Below are positions 22,672 to 34,299 of a DNA stretch of 64,000 nucleotides, one piece after another. The notes below the pieces were generated by a model. It saw only the letters and a program-made list of their open reading frames with translations, was not told the DNA's origin and searched no databases. This DNA is from Steromphala cineraria (lineage: Eukaryota; Mollusca; Gastropoda; Trochida; Trochidae): contig OU744732.1 in assembly GCA_916613615.1 (NCBI GenBank), positions 48,475,227 to 48,539,226 of the forward strand. Reading direction: 5' to 3'. A program made the translations under genes and the position numbers. Within the stretch, counting starts at the first letter, position 1. Every line of letters starts with the position of its first letter.

Positions 22672-23960
22672 TTTTAGCTCATCTGGCCTGTAAGGCCCGA
22701 TGGGCTTATGGCATGGCATGGTGTCCGGCGTCCGTCCGTCCGTCCATCCGTCCGTCCGTAAGCTTTGTTGAATTTCGACTTCTTCTCCAGAACCATAAGG
22801 CCAAGAAAGCTGAAACTTTGTGTACAGACTCCTTGGCTAGTGAGGATTATAAATTGTAGCTTTGGTAGCCCTGTGACCCATAATAAGGGCCACAGGGGCC
22901 ACACCCTAAAAACCTATTTTCATCTTCTTCTCCAGAACCATAAGGCCTAGAAAGCTGAAACTTTGTGTACAGACTCCTTGGCTAGTGAAGATTATAAATT
23001 GTAGCTTTGGTGGCCCTGTGACCCCTAATAAGGGCCACAGGGGCCACACCCTAAAAGCCTTTTTTCATCTTCTTCTCCAGAACCATGAGGCCTAGAAAGC
23101 TGATACTTTGTGTATAGCCTCTTTGAAGAGTGAGGATTATAAATTGTAGCTTTGGTGGCCCTGTGACCCCTAATAAGGGCCACAGGGGCCACACCCTAAA
23201 AACCTATTTTCATCTTCTTCTCCAGAACCAAAAGGTCTAGAAAGCTGAAACTTTGTGTACAGATTCCTTGACCAGTACAGATTATAAATTGTAGCTTTGG
23301 TGGCCTTGTGACCCCTAATAAGGGCCACAGGGGCCACGCCCTAAAAGCCTATTTTCATCTTCTTCTCCAGAACCATGAGGCCTAGAAAGCTGATACTTTG
23401 TGTATTGCCTCTTTGAAGAGTGAGGATTATAAATTGTAGCTTTGATGGCCCTGTGACCCCTAATAAGGGCCACAGGGGCCACACCCTAAAAACCTATTTT
23501 CATCTTCTTCTCCAGAACCAGGCCTAGAAAGCTGAAACTTTGTGTACAGACTCCTTGACCAGTGAAGATTATAAATTGTAGCTTTGGTGGCCCTGTGACC
23601 CATAATAAGGGCCACAGGGGCCACACCCTAAAAACCTATTTTCATATTCTTCTCCAGAACCATAAGGCCTAGAAAGCTGAAACTTTGTGTACAGACTCCT
23701 TGACTAGTGAGGATGATGAATTGTAGCTTTGGTGACCCTGTTGCCCCTAATAAAGGCTACAGGAACTTCCTTAAAATCTATTTTCATCTTCTTCTCCTGA
23801 AGTATAAGGTCTAGAAAACTGAAACTTGTCGCCTATATATATACTTAATGTTATGATTGGTGACCCTGTGGCCTCTACAAAGGGGAATCACATTGGCCAC
23901 ACTCTACAGCATAATTGATGATGAAGCCTGATGAGCTACAGAGCCAATGGCTCTATTTTT
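22672..23960 (+). mobile_element. Hairpin/(CCGT)n/145-bp tandem-array element (pearl/HINE-like)
   Basis: It begins with TTTTAGCTCATCTGGCC and a small GGCCTGTAAGGCC-type hairpin, then a (CCGT)n run at 22731-22758. Eight tandem monomers follow. The word TCTTCTCCAG starts at 22781, 22926, 23071, 23216, 23361, 23506, 23648 and (diverged) 23790, so the period is 145 bp, with 142 bp for the last two. It closes with GATGAGCTACAGAGCC and an AGAGCCAATGGCTCT hairpin. The architecture is that of molluscan pearl elements / Helitron-derived non-autonomous elements. Frames in it are not genes. Confidence 0.8.
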
Positions 23961-24667
23961 TGTAAGTCATGTCTTTGGAGTCTAATTGTCTCTCAACCTC
24001 TGTTGATATGACAAAGAAAGCCTGTGTTCTATTCTAGTGCTGTGGTCACTTCATTGATGAACTCGCGTCCCTGATAAATCATCAATGAGTCAATTGGCCA
24101 ATGCCTGCTGTTGATGTCCAATAGAAATGTTGCAACCTCCTTTGCACTCTTTGTTTGAATGGCAGCTGCCTCAGACCACTCACTTGCTGCAAAATGTATT
24201 TTTTGTCAGTCCTACTAATTTGAAAGGATCATATCATTCCGATTCTTACAAGACTCCACACATTTCATGGAACTAGTATAATATTAGGCCCGGGGGCCTG
24301 GATCCTTGTTTAAGGGTTCACTGTGCAACAAAAATCCCAGATCTTGATGTGAGATGTGGCGTCACTATATTAATGCCTCGCCAGATATAGTTGTCAGCAC
24401 ATTAGAGAAGGTCTTGACTGTGCCAAAGTGCCCTCCTGTAATAACATTAAATTTGTACTAATATCAATTAAACATAACCTCATAAAGCATTAAAAAAAAT
24501 CTGAAACTAAGCAATAAATTAGAGTTCTCAAGGATCACTATTTCTTAAGCGGGGCAAAAAACATGCTGAGGTGTATCTTAACATGAGATCTGAGTAAAAA
24601 GAGTACAATTTCTAAGCAAATAGCTGCCGCTTTGTAAGTAAACATTAGTTTCAGCTAGAAGAGCACT

Positions 24668-24930
24668 ACATTTTTATGCCCCCTGAATCGGAGCATCCGG
24701 GGCCTTACTGTGGCTGCCCTGTCTGGAAGTCTTTCACAAAAAATCTATAACCATGCTCACGATCGCTTCGGGGTAGACCTGTGATATATCACATGTGCAT
24801 CTATTGTGATAAGACCTTTCAGATGAGGTCATAATTTTTGACCTCATGACATTGACCTTGACGCAGCAGGCATTTTTCGAAAACTTTAATCTTGGCCGTA
24901 TCTCATGATACCATTGATAGAGATATATAT
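24668..24930 (+). repeat. Fragment of a related molluscan interspersed repeat
   Basis: TTTTATGCCCCCTGAATCGG followed by GGAGCATCCGGGGCC forms a weak hairpin start. The GACCTCATGACATTGACCTTGA block further on is typical of low-copy decayed repeats in mollusc DNA. No tandem monomers are seen. Confidence 0.4.
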
Positions 24931-27110
24931 AGATATATGACTATAAAATTACTTTAACTTTACAAATAATTTTTTGATTTATCGAACTGAAGTCAAAGTT
25001 TCGTAGTCTCAAAACAAGCCTTGCACTTGATAAAAATGTGGAAAAATAATACGTTAGAAAATATTTTTCATCTCATATTGAATCAAACCTCGCAGACTTG
25101 ATAACATCATTCAATACTTGCGACGGTTACTACATGTTTAATCAAGCTTGTTAAGTTTGTTCATTTGTAAAACCACATCACCTTCCAATGAATTTTCTTT
25201 GTATTTAAATTCTGAATCTATTTAATTAACTCAATCTGTTTAAAGTTTTCTATTTTCACAAGGAACGGAGAACCCGTATCAATTCAGATCTGGATTCAAG
25301 ATGTTCTTAACTCTTTCCAATTCCAAACACGATCAGAAGAATGGCATTTGAATAACTTCTTTTATTATGTTTCTAACGTTTGAGACAAAGAAGAATACCT
25401 AGTACGGTAATGCTGAACATAACAGGAACACAATAAGTTGTGTATGCCATTTCTAATTAAAGGTTACTCAATTGTGTTCTGTTCATAAAACATATTGTTA
25501 GGAGAGCTCAAATCATTATGTGGATGATTGACTCGAAATTACTGCAAAAATTGAGTCGTTATTTTTCTTAACTTTTCCTAAAATCGAAGTTATACATTTC
25601 TTGATTCATTATTGTGCTTGTAGAATCTAATCAAGTAGAAATTTCAATTTCTTCCAACTCAATCATGAAGTTTTAAACATGGATGACATGTGAATGATAC
25701 ATCAGCAGCTCATTTTAAGTTTCAAAAGAGCAGGTTGTTTTGCCAGTCAATTAAAGGTGTTATTTCTGCATTTTCAAAAGATATTCAGTTAATTAAAAAC
25801 TTTTATTACCAACACAAGACTAACACGCATACTTTTCACGTTAGACAGAGACATTGAATACGGATAATATCCTATGATTTGTCGAACTTATAAGTGGATG
25901 ACTTGAGATTTAAAATATAAATTTCAGCTTTTTAACGTGGATGTTTCCAAACAATTGAGACTGGACGGATCAGCGAGAAGGAAGGATGAGGGAACAGACG
26001 AACAGAAAGGCATTGTAAGAGATCAATTGCAGGGTTTAGAACGATTCAAATTTGACATGTCCCGATTTAGATAACCCATGATAGCCAAAGCTGGATTTTC
26101 TTCCAGGGTCGAAATACATATGTTGCTCATAGTAACAAAGCCTTGTTCTATTGGCGTGTTGCATATACTTGTTTTATGTTGACCTAAACATTAATTCTTG
26201 AACAAGACCATCATAAATATTTGACATAAAGATATTCTGAGAATTGGTATAAAGAAAATGGCTTCATTTTCAACAGTAACTAGTTGGTAATTGCAAATGT
26301 GCGACCATAATTGTTCATAATTGTGTTATTGCTTTAGATCATACTATGTTAAATCGTTAAGAGGAGACTTATCTTGCATGGAAGAATCAAGATATATCGT
26401 TTTTATTTCTTTTGCAGGACTACACGTCGTGAACTGCAGTGTAAGAGAATTACTATCTCTCAATCGACGTTCTTGTTTTAGTAGCTCCTGTTGTAGACAT
26501 TCAATTTCAGGTAAAGATAAGAACTAAAGCATGAAAGAAAAGCCTTATGAAAGCAACAAGCCTAATTTGACCTTTTGTGACATCTTCCATTGAAACGCAA
26601 AATGCTTGCTGAAAGTGAAATCATTTCATCGCTGCATGCTCCTGATTCACAAGGAGAATTAAACATCATTTGAAGGACATATATAACATGACTTTGTGCA
26701 ACTCAAACAAGGCTGAACAATCAAAACCTTATTAACTTCTTATATGAAACCGCTGATGACGAGAATGGCAATTAAGAGTGGGAAAAGAGTTGAAAAATAT
26801 ATTTCGTGAAAGAATGATGCTTTTCAACAATGATATACTTAATGAGGAGCTTTTACTTTAACCTTCAATTTAAAAACCCATTTTTTATCAATAACAAATT
26901 ATCCAAATTACTTCTGATGTAGTTCCTATTTAAATTTTTGTTGAACTAACGTTGACTTTGTTCATATAAAATAAGTTTTTGTCTTTAATAAGTTATTTTT
27001 CATAGATTTTTTAAAATAGAAAACAAGTGACTCCTTGTCAAACTTTTATGTATGATAATTATCATTATCCCCAATTACAAAATCAAACTTCTGAAAAGGA
27101 CCTTTTATAT
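24930..27110. other. AT-rich stretch, mostly unassigned
   Basis: There are no confident genes. 25925-26030 is the partner of the dispersed repeat at 20085. 26420-26510 is a possible short cysteine-containing exon discussed in the findings. Confidence 0.4.
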
Positions 27111-27670
27111 TAATAATAATCATAATGGATAGCTTTTAAATAGCGCTAAATCTCCCGGTTGCAGACTCAATGAGCTCTATGATTCATTACCCGGGTCTAA
27201 CCAAAGCTGACATATATGTAGGACTCAAATCCATGGCAGGCCTCAAATCCGTGGCGGATTTCCAAATCCATGGCGGATTTTCAAATGCATGGAACATTGC
27301 CGTACCTATCAAAAGCTGTGGCGGATTTTGAATTGACTGTGATTAGACATTTTTAGAATTGAGTTACCAATATTAAATTTATGTGTTTTCCTACATGTAC
27401 TTAACTGTTTTCTAGGCCAAAATCTGCAATTGGTAAATAAGTAATGCAATCGGGACAACAATATGTTCGCCACTAAATTAATATCTTTAGGAAATTACCC
27501 CTTGGATTCTCGTTAGACTGACTTCTTTAGCAGTTAGATATTCGTTGACTATCTTTTTTTAACCCTTGGATCCGTATCGACAATGTTTTAGGGTTAGTTT
27601 GTCTAGTGTAAGGGTCGGTAACGTATATTTTAGATAAAGTCGCGAACGTATTTTACAGTGAACCTATAAC

Positions 27671-27697
27671 GCTAACCCTAACCCTAACCCTAACCGT
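27671..27697 (-). repeat. Short interstitial telomere-like repeat
   Basis: About four CTAACC units in a row (CTAACCCTAACCCTAACC and neighbours), the complement of TTAGGG, the usual molluscan telomere repeat. They lie inside the 911-bp TIR element. Confidence 0.7.
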
Positions 27698-28012
27698 TAA
27701 GAAATCCCTTAATATGAATCCAAGGGCTAAAGTAGATATTTAGTATGAATCAAAGGGCTAAAGAAGATAGTTTCAGCAAATTTATGACTATAGAAGACAG
27801 TTGCAATGCATTCGAGGGCTACAATGGAGAGCTGATATTTTTCCAAGGCTTAAATAGACAGTATGACGGAAATGAGTAACATAGAGCAATTGGTATTATA
27901 TGCTATCTCGGACGGGAAAAGCGGCTGAATTCTTTTCTCTCTGTTGGAAAATATCTTGCCATCCCAATGAAAAGCAGCGGTTTCGTCTGGCGACGCGAGC
28001 AGTTAGCGATTA

Positions 28013-28051
28013 TGACGTCATCCGTCAATGACGTCACTTAACATGACGTCA
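28013..28051. promoter_or_regulatory. Cluster of three CRE octamers (TGACGTCA)
   Basis: Perfect TGACGTCA palindromes occur at 28013-28020, 28029-28036 and 28044-28051, the binding site of CREB/ATF-type bZIP factors. They lie in mobile DNA with no gene next to them, so function is unproven. Confidence 0.5.
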
Positions 28052-28259
28052 ATAAACAATCAAACAATCAAACTCGCCATAGATTAGGAAATCCGCCATG
28101 GATTAGAGACCCGCCACAGATCTGAGTCCTACATATATGTCGCTAGAAAATCACCACAACACAAATCTTTATCAGGTACCGCTTTACAAGGGTGACATCA
28201 CAAGTCTCTAAACTCGTGTCTCAGTGTGGGGCAGGGAATAAACCCTTCAAACGTAAGGT

Positions 28260-29170
28260 CAATTGCTCAATAATTATAGATAATAAGGTTTTCAGAAATA
28301 TGAAATAATAATTTGAAAGTAAACACATACCGTACCTTTCGTTAGGTTAGCTCTTTTATGCATATCTTTCAGTATCGAAGCACACGGAACATCCCAGTCT
28401 TTAGAAGGTAAAAGGATCATCAATAATTACCAAAATAAACATGAGTTTTAATTCAAAATATATATTTTTAGATTTCCTTATGAACTCGATTTCATTCAAT
28501 GCAAGAGACCAAATGTCAACGGGCTTCATTGAAATGCTACGGTTGATCCGCCAACACTATCGTCGTACATATATTTTGAAATGGAACGTTTTTTTTCATA
28601 TGGAAATCAACATTCACCAGCTGTCACTGGCTAACATATGTCAAACAAGATTTGAATTAGAAAATTGTTACACTTACAAATAAAACAATATATTTAAATT
28701 TCATTCATCTCAATACCTCTTATCCTAAATGCTGGAATGTGAATGTAAAAGAAACAATTTGCAATTTTAAATGGACTTTCACTGATAACAATCTTCAATA
28801 AAAAGTGATCTTTCCTGTTGTCTTCTTTCTGTGTTGTCAATGTGAAAGCTTCTGGAGCTGAAGCCTGATTCATATGACTTTCGTTAGAAAAAGTCTGCTT
28901 GAATTTCAATTTAAATTGAAAGACAGATAAGCGAGACGTTTTGGATAACTAATAATTGATTAGACTTGGTTTGTCAGATGTTAAGATAACGACAAAATTG
29001 AAACTTAATATCTTCTACTGATTTTAAAAGAATTATTTTGGGTAAATCTAAGATAAATGTATTTTATCACTAAATTCAAACATCAAGATCACTGTGGCTT
29101 TTGTGACATTTGAAAAAGAACATGATATTATCCATTTAAAAAACTAAAAAAGTAAAACCACATTGTATTT
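28260..29170. other. AT-rich non-coding stretch
   Basis: Nothing recognised. Open frames of 70-80 codons show no domain pattern or splice context. Confidence 0.4.
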
Positions 29171-29179
29171 ATGGTATTA

Positions 29180-29310
29180 ATCGGGCAGTAGCACGTCTTT
29201 TGGAAATTTAATTTTTTCCATTGTTCGCTGATAATCGTTCATCTCGACTGAATGCATTATCTTGATAGTGTCAATTTATAGTTTCATTACACAAACCAAT
29301 CATACATACA
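29180..29310 (+). mobile_element. TTAAAGGGGC-family MITE, truncated copy 3
   Basis: It begins TTAATCGGGCAGTAGCACG and keeps the GCTGATAATCGT and ATTACACAAACCAATCAT segments of the family. There is no right terminus. Confidence 0.55.
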
Positions 29311-29319
29311 TGTAAAGAC

Positions 29320-32300
29320 AGATGTGGTATGTCTTTTATCTTAGTAAGTCATGCCTAGTTTTAAAGTAATCTTAGAATAAGTCCTTTCCTTTTCTAAACT
29401 GTTAACGAAATAACCATCAAAGACAAATTCAACGAATTTATGCAGAAAGTTCCCTTTCATTTCAAATTCTTAAAGCTACAGAATCCAATAATAGAAATGT
29501 ATTACTATTTCAGGTGCTTTATCTGTAAATCAAAGAAAAGCATGTTTACTGTTGTAATTACATTGTAATGGAAACGGTATCACTGAACCAGTGGCACATC
29601 ATGGTACAAAATAATAGGAAATATAAATATATTGGTTTTGACGATAAGTTCTTTATTTTGAACAAACTCAAAATCTATTTGATGGAGAAGGACATTGATG
29701 AAAAAAATACTAAGAATCATTTCATAAATACAAAATTTGATGTAAAGTGTACTTTTTTTTTTTTTAAAAACAACTATCTGACTTAATGATTGTGGGTTTG
29801 AGTTGCCGACAATTATCTGAATGCATTGAATAATATATATGTAATAAAGCCAGTATAATCGTGAAGTTTTATTCTTAGCCAAATTAGCCAAAGACGTTTT
29901 TCAAATGCCATACCATTGATCAATTTTGAAATTGAAGAGAGTATCTTGAATCTACAGTAGAGTATAAAACGTGTTCAAATGCACTAGTCATAGCACATGT
30001 AACAACGTAACCAGAGAAATTAAGCATGAATTTGATTCTTCTTTGTAAAATTGATAAGATAATCGATGACGTTCTTCAAAGGTTGCTCATCTGATTAAGT
30101 TCGAAATTAAAGAGAGTTTAAAACATCTTAACCGCAGATCTCAATTAATAAAAGGGTTCATGGTTAAAAAGTTTAAATACATCATACAGATTGAATTGAT
30201 TGAATTAAGTCAGCTAATAAGAGTTTGAGTTGTCTGTTATATTCTTAATTGATAAGATCTAGATGTACCTAAAATTTATTTACGTAATAGTCATTCAAGT
30301 TTTTAAAATCTTTCAAAAATGAAATTCAAGATTCATTTAAAGCAAAACTATATAAAAACCCATCCTGATTTTCATTTATTTTCTGTGTGAATGATCATTT
30401 AGACACTGAAAGAAGAATACGTGTTGTATTAATGGCGTCTTGTTTAATCATATGTTCTTCAAAGTAAAAATACATCTGTCATAACTTGCATTATCTTGAT
30501 CCAATTAAAGCATCAATTAAATCAGTCAAAAATCATAAAATCAAATAGGGTTTAAAAAAACATATGATTGTTTTCATATATACACTAAAAATGTAGATCC
30601 GGCATATTACCATCATCATTGGTATGAGGATGTTATTTCTTTTTACGGGAACTAAAGAAGAGAATGCGTTCTTCAAATAATAAACTAAAATACGCTAATT
30701 TCATTGAGAACTAATTGTCGTTGAGGTCTGTTTTTCCAATGTATGTTTGATACTGCGTAACTTCATGGACATAGTAAGTTAGAAAACTTCATTCCCTTTT
30801 ATCTTTGTGAAAAGATGTCGTTGTTTACCGTTTACTCAATATTTCAGTTCATCTTATCATGGGGAAAGAGTTGATATTGAAACACTTGTCATTGAGTGAT
30901 CGACTTCAATCCCTGGTAAAAATATATAAGAAGTCAGTGAGTGAAACTTTATTTCAAAGTGTTCACATAACCAAGACATATTCATTAACTGCAATGAAAA
31001 TATATCCTGAATTTAGCTCCTTGACAAAACCGAACAGAAATAGATGTTTACCATAATCTTAAAAACAATGCAGCTCATCAAAGCGTCGTAATGAATTACT
31101 TTACTACATACAAAAGAGATAAAACTATTACTATTTGCCCTTCTACTCTATAATTTGACAACCAATCCACAACTTAAGGATCATTAAACAAACGTCAAGC
31201 AATCAGAGATTTTATAACATGTACATATATTAGATTAATTAACTTGGGTGAAGTAAATAATGAAACCTATGAATACTTTCTTTCTATCTTATCTATCATT
31301 GTTTTATGATGAATTTTTTCTTAAAGCTATATGTAACAATAAACCAATCTTGTCTTTTCGACTAAAACTACATTTGTTTCTGAACCTTCGTCTATTTCTC
31401 CAGATACTTATACTGCCGTTGATAAACCCAGGTTCATAAAATTGTAAAAATCTCAGTATCACTGCAATATGAACTGGAAAATCAACGACGAATCTATCAC
31501 AGCAGTCAATACAGTGTCTCAAAAAAGAAAAGGCTAGGTCTAGGCAAATTGGTTGGTTTCAGCGGTGATCTCTGAGGTAAAAGAAGGGTCCAATAGTTCA
31601 TATAGTATCCGTCACGCTGATTTACAAGAATATGTTGCAAACATGGTCAATGTCTCGTTCCTTGAAAACTTTGTTTTATGTTGTTAAATAATTGAATTAT
31701 TTATGTCTTACCATAAATTTCATTTACGTTGTCAATTGATCTGTTTTTAGCTCATCACCTTAACCATAAATACAAACATACATATACATATATATACATA
31801 TAATATTTTTGAAAAGCGTTAAAAGAGAAAAAAGTATTATGTTTGACATACAAGTAGCATGTAGCATAAATCGATAGAAAATCAGATTCCGTCTCTTAAT
31901 ATGGTCGATAAAAGTTGGAATTTAGTAAATATCATGATTATGGCAATTTAGGGATGATCATGTTGAAACTTCCTCCTGGGCTTATTTTATCATGGCTCAA
32001 TCATTCCAGCCACAAGAAAAAATCCGTTCACTTTAAGCCCCAGAAATATAATACCCCTTCAGACACATTTCACTTAGCAACTTTCGCGGCTTTCGTCACT
32101 TAATAATTCATTACACTTTCATTAAGTTGAAGATCAATAAACTTCTCACTTATAGCAAATGAATAATTCACAATTTAACTTAACTTGCTTTTAAAGACAA
32201 CTATACCTTTAAGATATCGCAACAACAAATATTTCTTTCATTGGAGTGCTTAAGTGGAATCGAAACAGACATGATAATCACCTTTAAACTCTACGGTTGT

Positions 32301-33250
32301 CATTATAAGACGTTAACAAATACCACTTACAGCTACATTGAACCTTCATAAATATTTAACCTGGTTGGTAAGTGTAACAAAATTTGCAAACCTTTTACAA
32401 CGGTTCAGACTGGCAAGCTGAAGTGAAATTTTGGTGCGACAATATAACTGAGAATTTAAATTCCGTCACTACCAAAACTTAATTCCGTATTACCGTGCAG
32501 TAAGGGTGATCATCAATGATCCAGATCCAGTAAGGGTGATCATCAATGATCCATGAACTCCGTGACAAACAAATACATGTGTAAATACATCAATAATAGT
32601 CCTTAGAATAGACCTCAAACGTTGTTATGTATATTAACCATATGCATGTCATTCATCCTACATACATATTCCTGTTGCAAAAATAAAAAAACTCATTTTC
32701 TAGTAATCTTACTTTGAATGTAACTTTTAATATACTTAATACAATTAACTGAATTTTTCGAAATCGGAACATATTGAAAAAAGAAATGTATGAGGAAGAA
32801 ATTAACAAATTACTAAACTACGCTTTTAAAGAGACATTATCATAATCAACCTAATTTCATGTTCTAGAATGTTCTATTGTAATGATGTTAAATTGTAAAG
32901 CACTAATATATGCAGTTTTTGTCCCCCTACAACATTATCACTAGCCCATTTCAACAAGAACAATGTACAGAAAAAGTCTATTGTTTACACTTGCAATGGT
33001 ACTAAATGTAGTCTAGATCATACAAATCGTTTGGTCCCTGCTTCCTTCAATAAGCCTTGTACAAATTATGAAGATAATCTAGAAGACAATTCTTAACATA
33101 CCATCCTTAGAAGATTTACTTTCATAACTTTGAAAATAATTTGAAAATGAACAAATTCAAATAAACGGATGCTTCTTAATTTGTTTGGAAAGGGAATCCA
33201 GTTAATGATTTTTGAGATGCGGGTAATAATGCTGATAGTTCTGCTGTGAT
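29320..33250. other. Long AT-rich stretch without recognised genes
   Basis: Only simple sequence (ATACATATAC-type run at about 31765-31805) and a short direct repeat at 32498 are seen. 30960-31270 is loosely similar to 15960-16270. Confidence 0.4.
32498..32555 (+). repeat. Short tandem duplication, 30-bp period
   Basis: CAGTAAGGGTGATCATCAAT followed by GATCCA occurs twice, starting at 32498 and 32528, without mismatch. TGATCATCA within it is partly palindromic. Confidence 0.85.
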
Positions 33251-33260
33251 CTTGTATATA

Positions 33261-33793
33261 CACTCAGGGGCAAAAGAAACCATACCAACTTTTCATAAGA
33301 GTACATGTATGAAACAAAATCCTGTTGTAAATTTAATACGACTACGAAACCTCGTCATAGGCACATCAGTTTTGAAGAAGTACTCACAATTCACAATAAC
33401 CAAAGTATGATTGTATGATTGTTCAAATTCACGATAGGTCCAAAATGAGCTTTATCAATGTTTTTTGGTAATAATTTTTGGAATTTGAATAGAAAAATTA
33501 TCAAATATATAAATTTGATAAATTAAAGATATGATCAATATGAAAAAGATTGATAGAAATTAATTTGTTCATGCATTTTGTCTGCAAGTTGGTTTAGAAA
33601 CAAGCAAAAGGGCCATTGTTACTATCCTATCTCGTCTAGTAAGGAGATTTTTAAACGCCATTTTGAAAGGCGATTTTTTCAAAAGCGTTTTTAGCTCTTG
33701 AGACATGGAATAACCCTGTTTCAGTCGTAACTGTCACTCGTAGCTTAATCTACCATGCATTTTATATGGTTTCGTTTCTTTTGTCCCTGAGTG
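33261..33793. mobile_element. Tc1/mariner-like MITE with TA target duplication
   Basis: The left end CACTCAGGGGCAAAAGAAAC and the inverted right end (GTTTCGTTTCTTTTGTCCCTGAGTG, one arm of about 25 bases with few mismatches) are each bordered by TA (33259-33260 and 33794-33795). The TA duplication and CAC..CAGGG-type end are typical of the Tc1/mariner superfamily. The 533-bp interior has no transposase frame. Confidence 0.75.
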
Positions 33794-34080
33794 TATTGTG
33801 AATGTCACCTGTATCGACTGGGCCCAGCATCTATCCATTTAGACGTTATGAGTACATCATATCACGAAGAGAGACTTGGAATTAAGAGATAATTGAATTT
33901 AAGTTATAATCTTGGGATAGGTGAAACTGCCTGATAATTGTACATTTCCAACACTTTTAGAAACATGTAATAACTTAGATCACTATCAGCAATGTTTCAG
34001 ACAAAAAAATCTGCAACGTTCTTGAGACAGGATAAGCCAAGAACTCCTGAGAATAGTTTTTAGAAAGTTTGTGACAGGTA

Positions 34081-34289
34081 TTAAAGGGGCATTAGCAAGC
34101 TTAATGCAAATTTGTATTTCAAAATTGTCACTGATAATTGTACGTTAATGCAAAATGTAGTATTTTGATAGTGTCAAAAATCTCATTACACAGGCTTATC
34201 ATCAATAGTCAAATAACAAATCACAAAGACTTACATGAAGTCAAATGGTCACCTTATATTCCCCCTTAAACGTGTTACTGCCCCTTTAA
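34081..34289 (+). mobile_element. TTAAAGGGGC-family MITE, copy 4 (internally deleted)
   Basis: TTAAAGGGGCATTAGCAAGC at the left and AAACGTGTTACTGCCCCTTTAA-type sequence at the right, 209 bp apart. The interior retains CACTGATAATTGTACG and the short CACAGGCTTATCATCAATAG region. It is shorter than the 364-bp copy, so part of the interior has been lost. Confidence 0.8.
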
Positions 34290-34299
34290 GGCCTGTAAA

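Larger units (their letters stand above)
27220..28130. mobile_element. 911-bp TIR element with 10-bp target duplication (MULE-like MITE)
   Basis: The termini AGGACTCAAATCCATGGC and its inverted counterpart ending CTGAGTCCT extend as imperfect inverted repeats for about 60 bases, each containing repeated CCATGGCGGATTT words. ACATATATGT flanks both sides (27210-27219 and 28131-28140). A 9-11 bp duplication is characteristic of Mutator-like elements. There is no transposase frame, so it is non-autonomous. It carries three TGACGTCA octamers near its right end and a short telomere-like run. Confidence 0.7.
27115..28255 (-). mobile_element. SINE-like element split by a later insertion
   Basis: On the minus strand, 28255-28141 carries the same CTGAGACACGAGTT and CTTGTGATGTCA segments as the element at 15415-15735. 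After the insertion, 27209-27115 carries GGTTAGACCCGGGTAATGAA, AGCGCTATTTAAAAGC and a final ATTATGATTATTATT tail. The two parts fit end to end once 27220-28130 is removed. Confidence 0.65.

Noticed and set aside
22674..22950. Frames of 61 and 76 codons on both strands at the start of the 145-bp array
   Set aside because: They translate the (CCGT)n run and the tandem monomer; overlapping frames on both strands follow from the repeat.
29580..29891. 103-codon minus-strand frame
   Set aside because: Its composition is that of AT-rich DNA (I, Y, F, K, N), with a poly-A-derived lysine run, no domain and an overlapping plus-strand frame.
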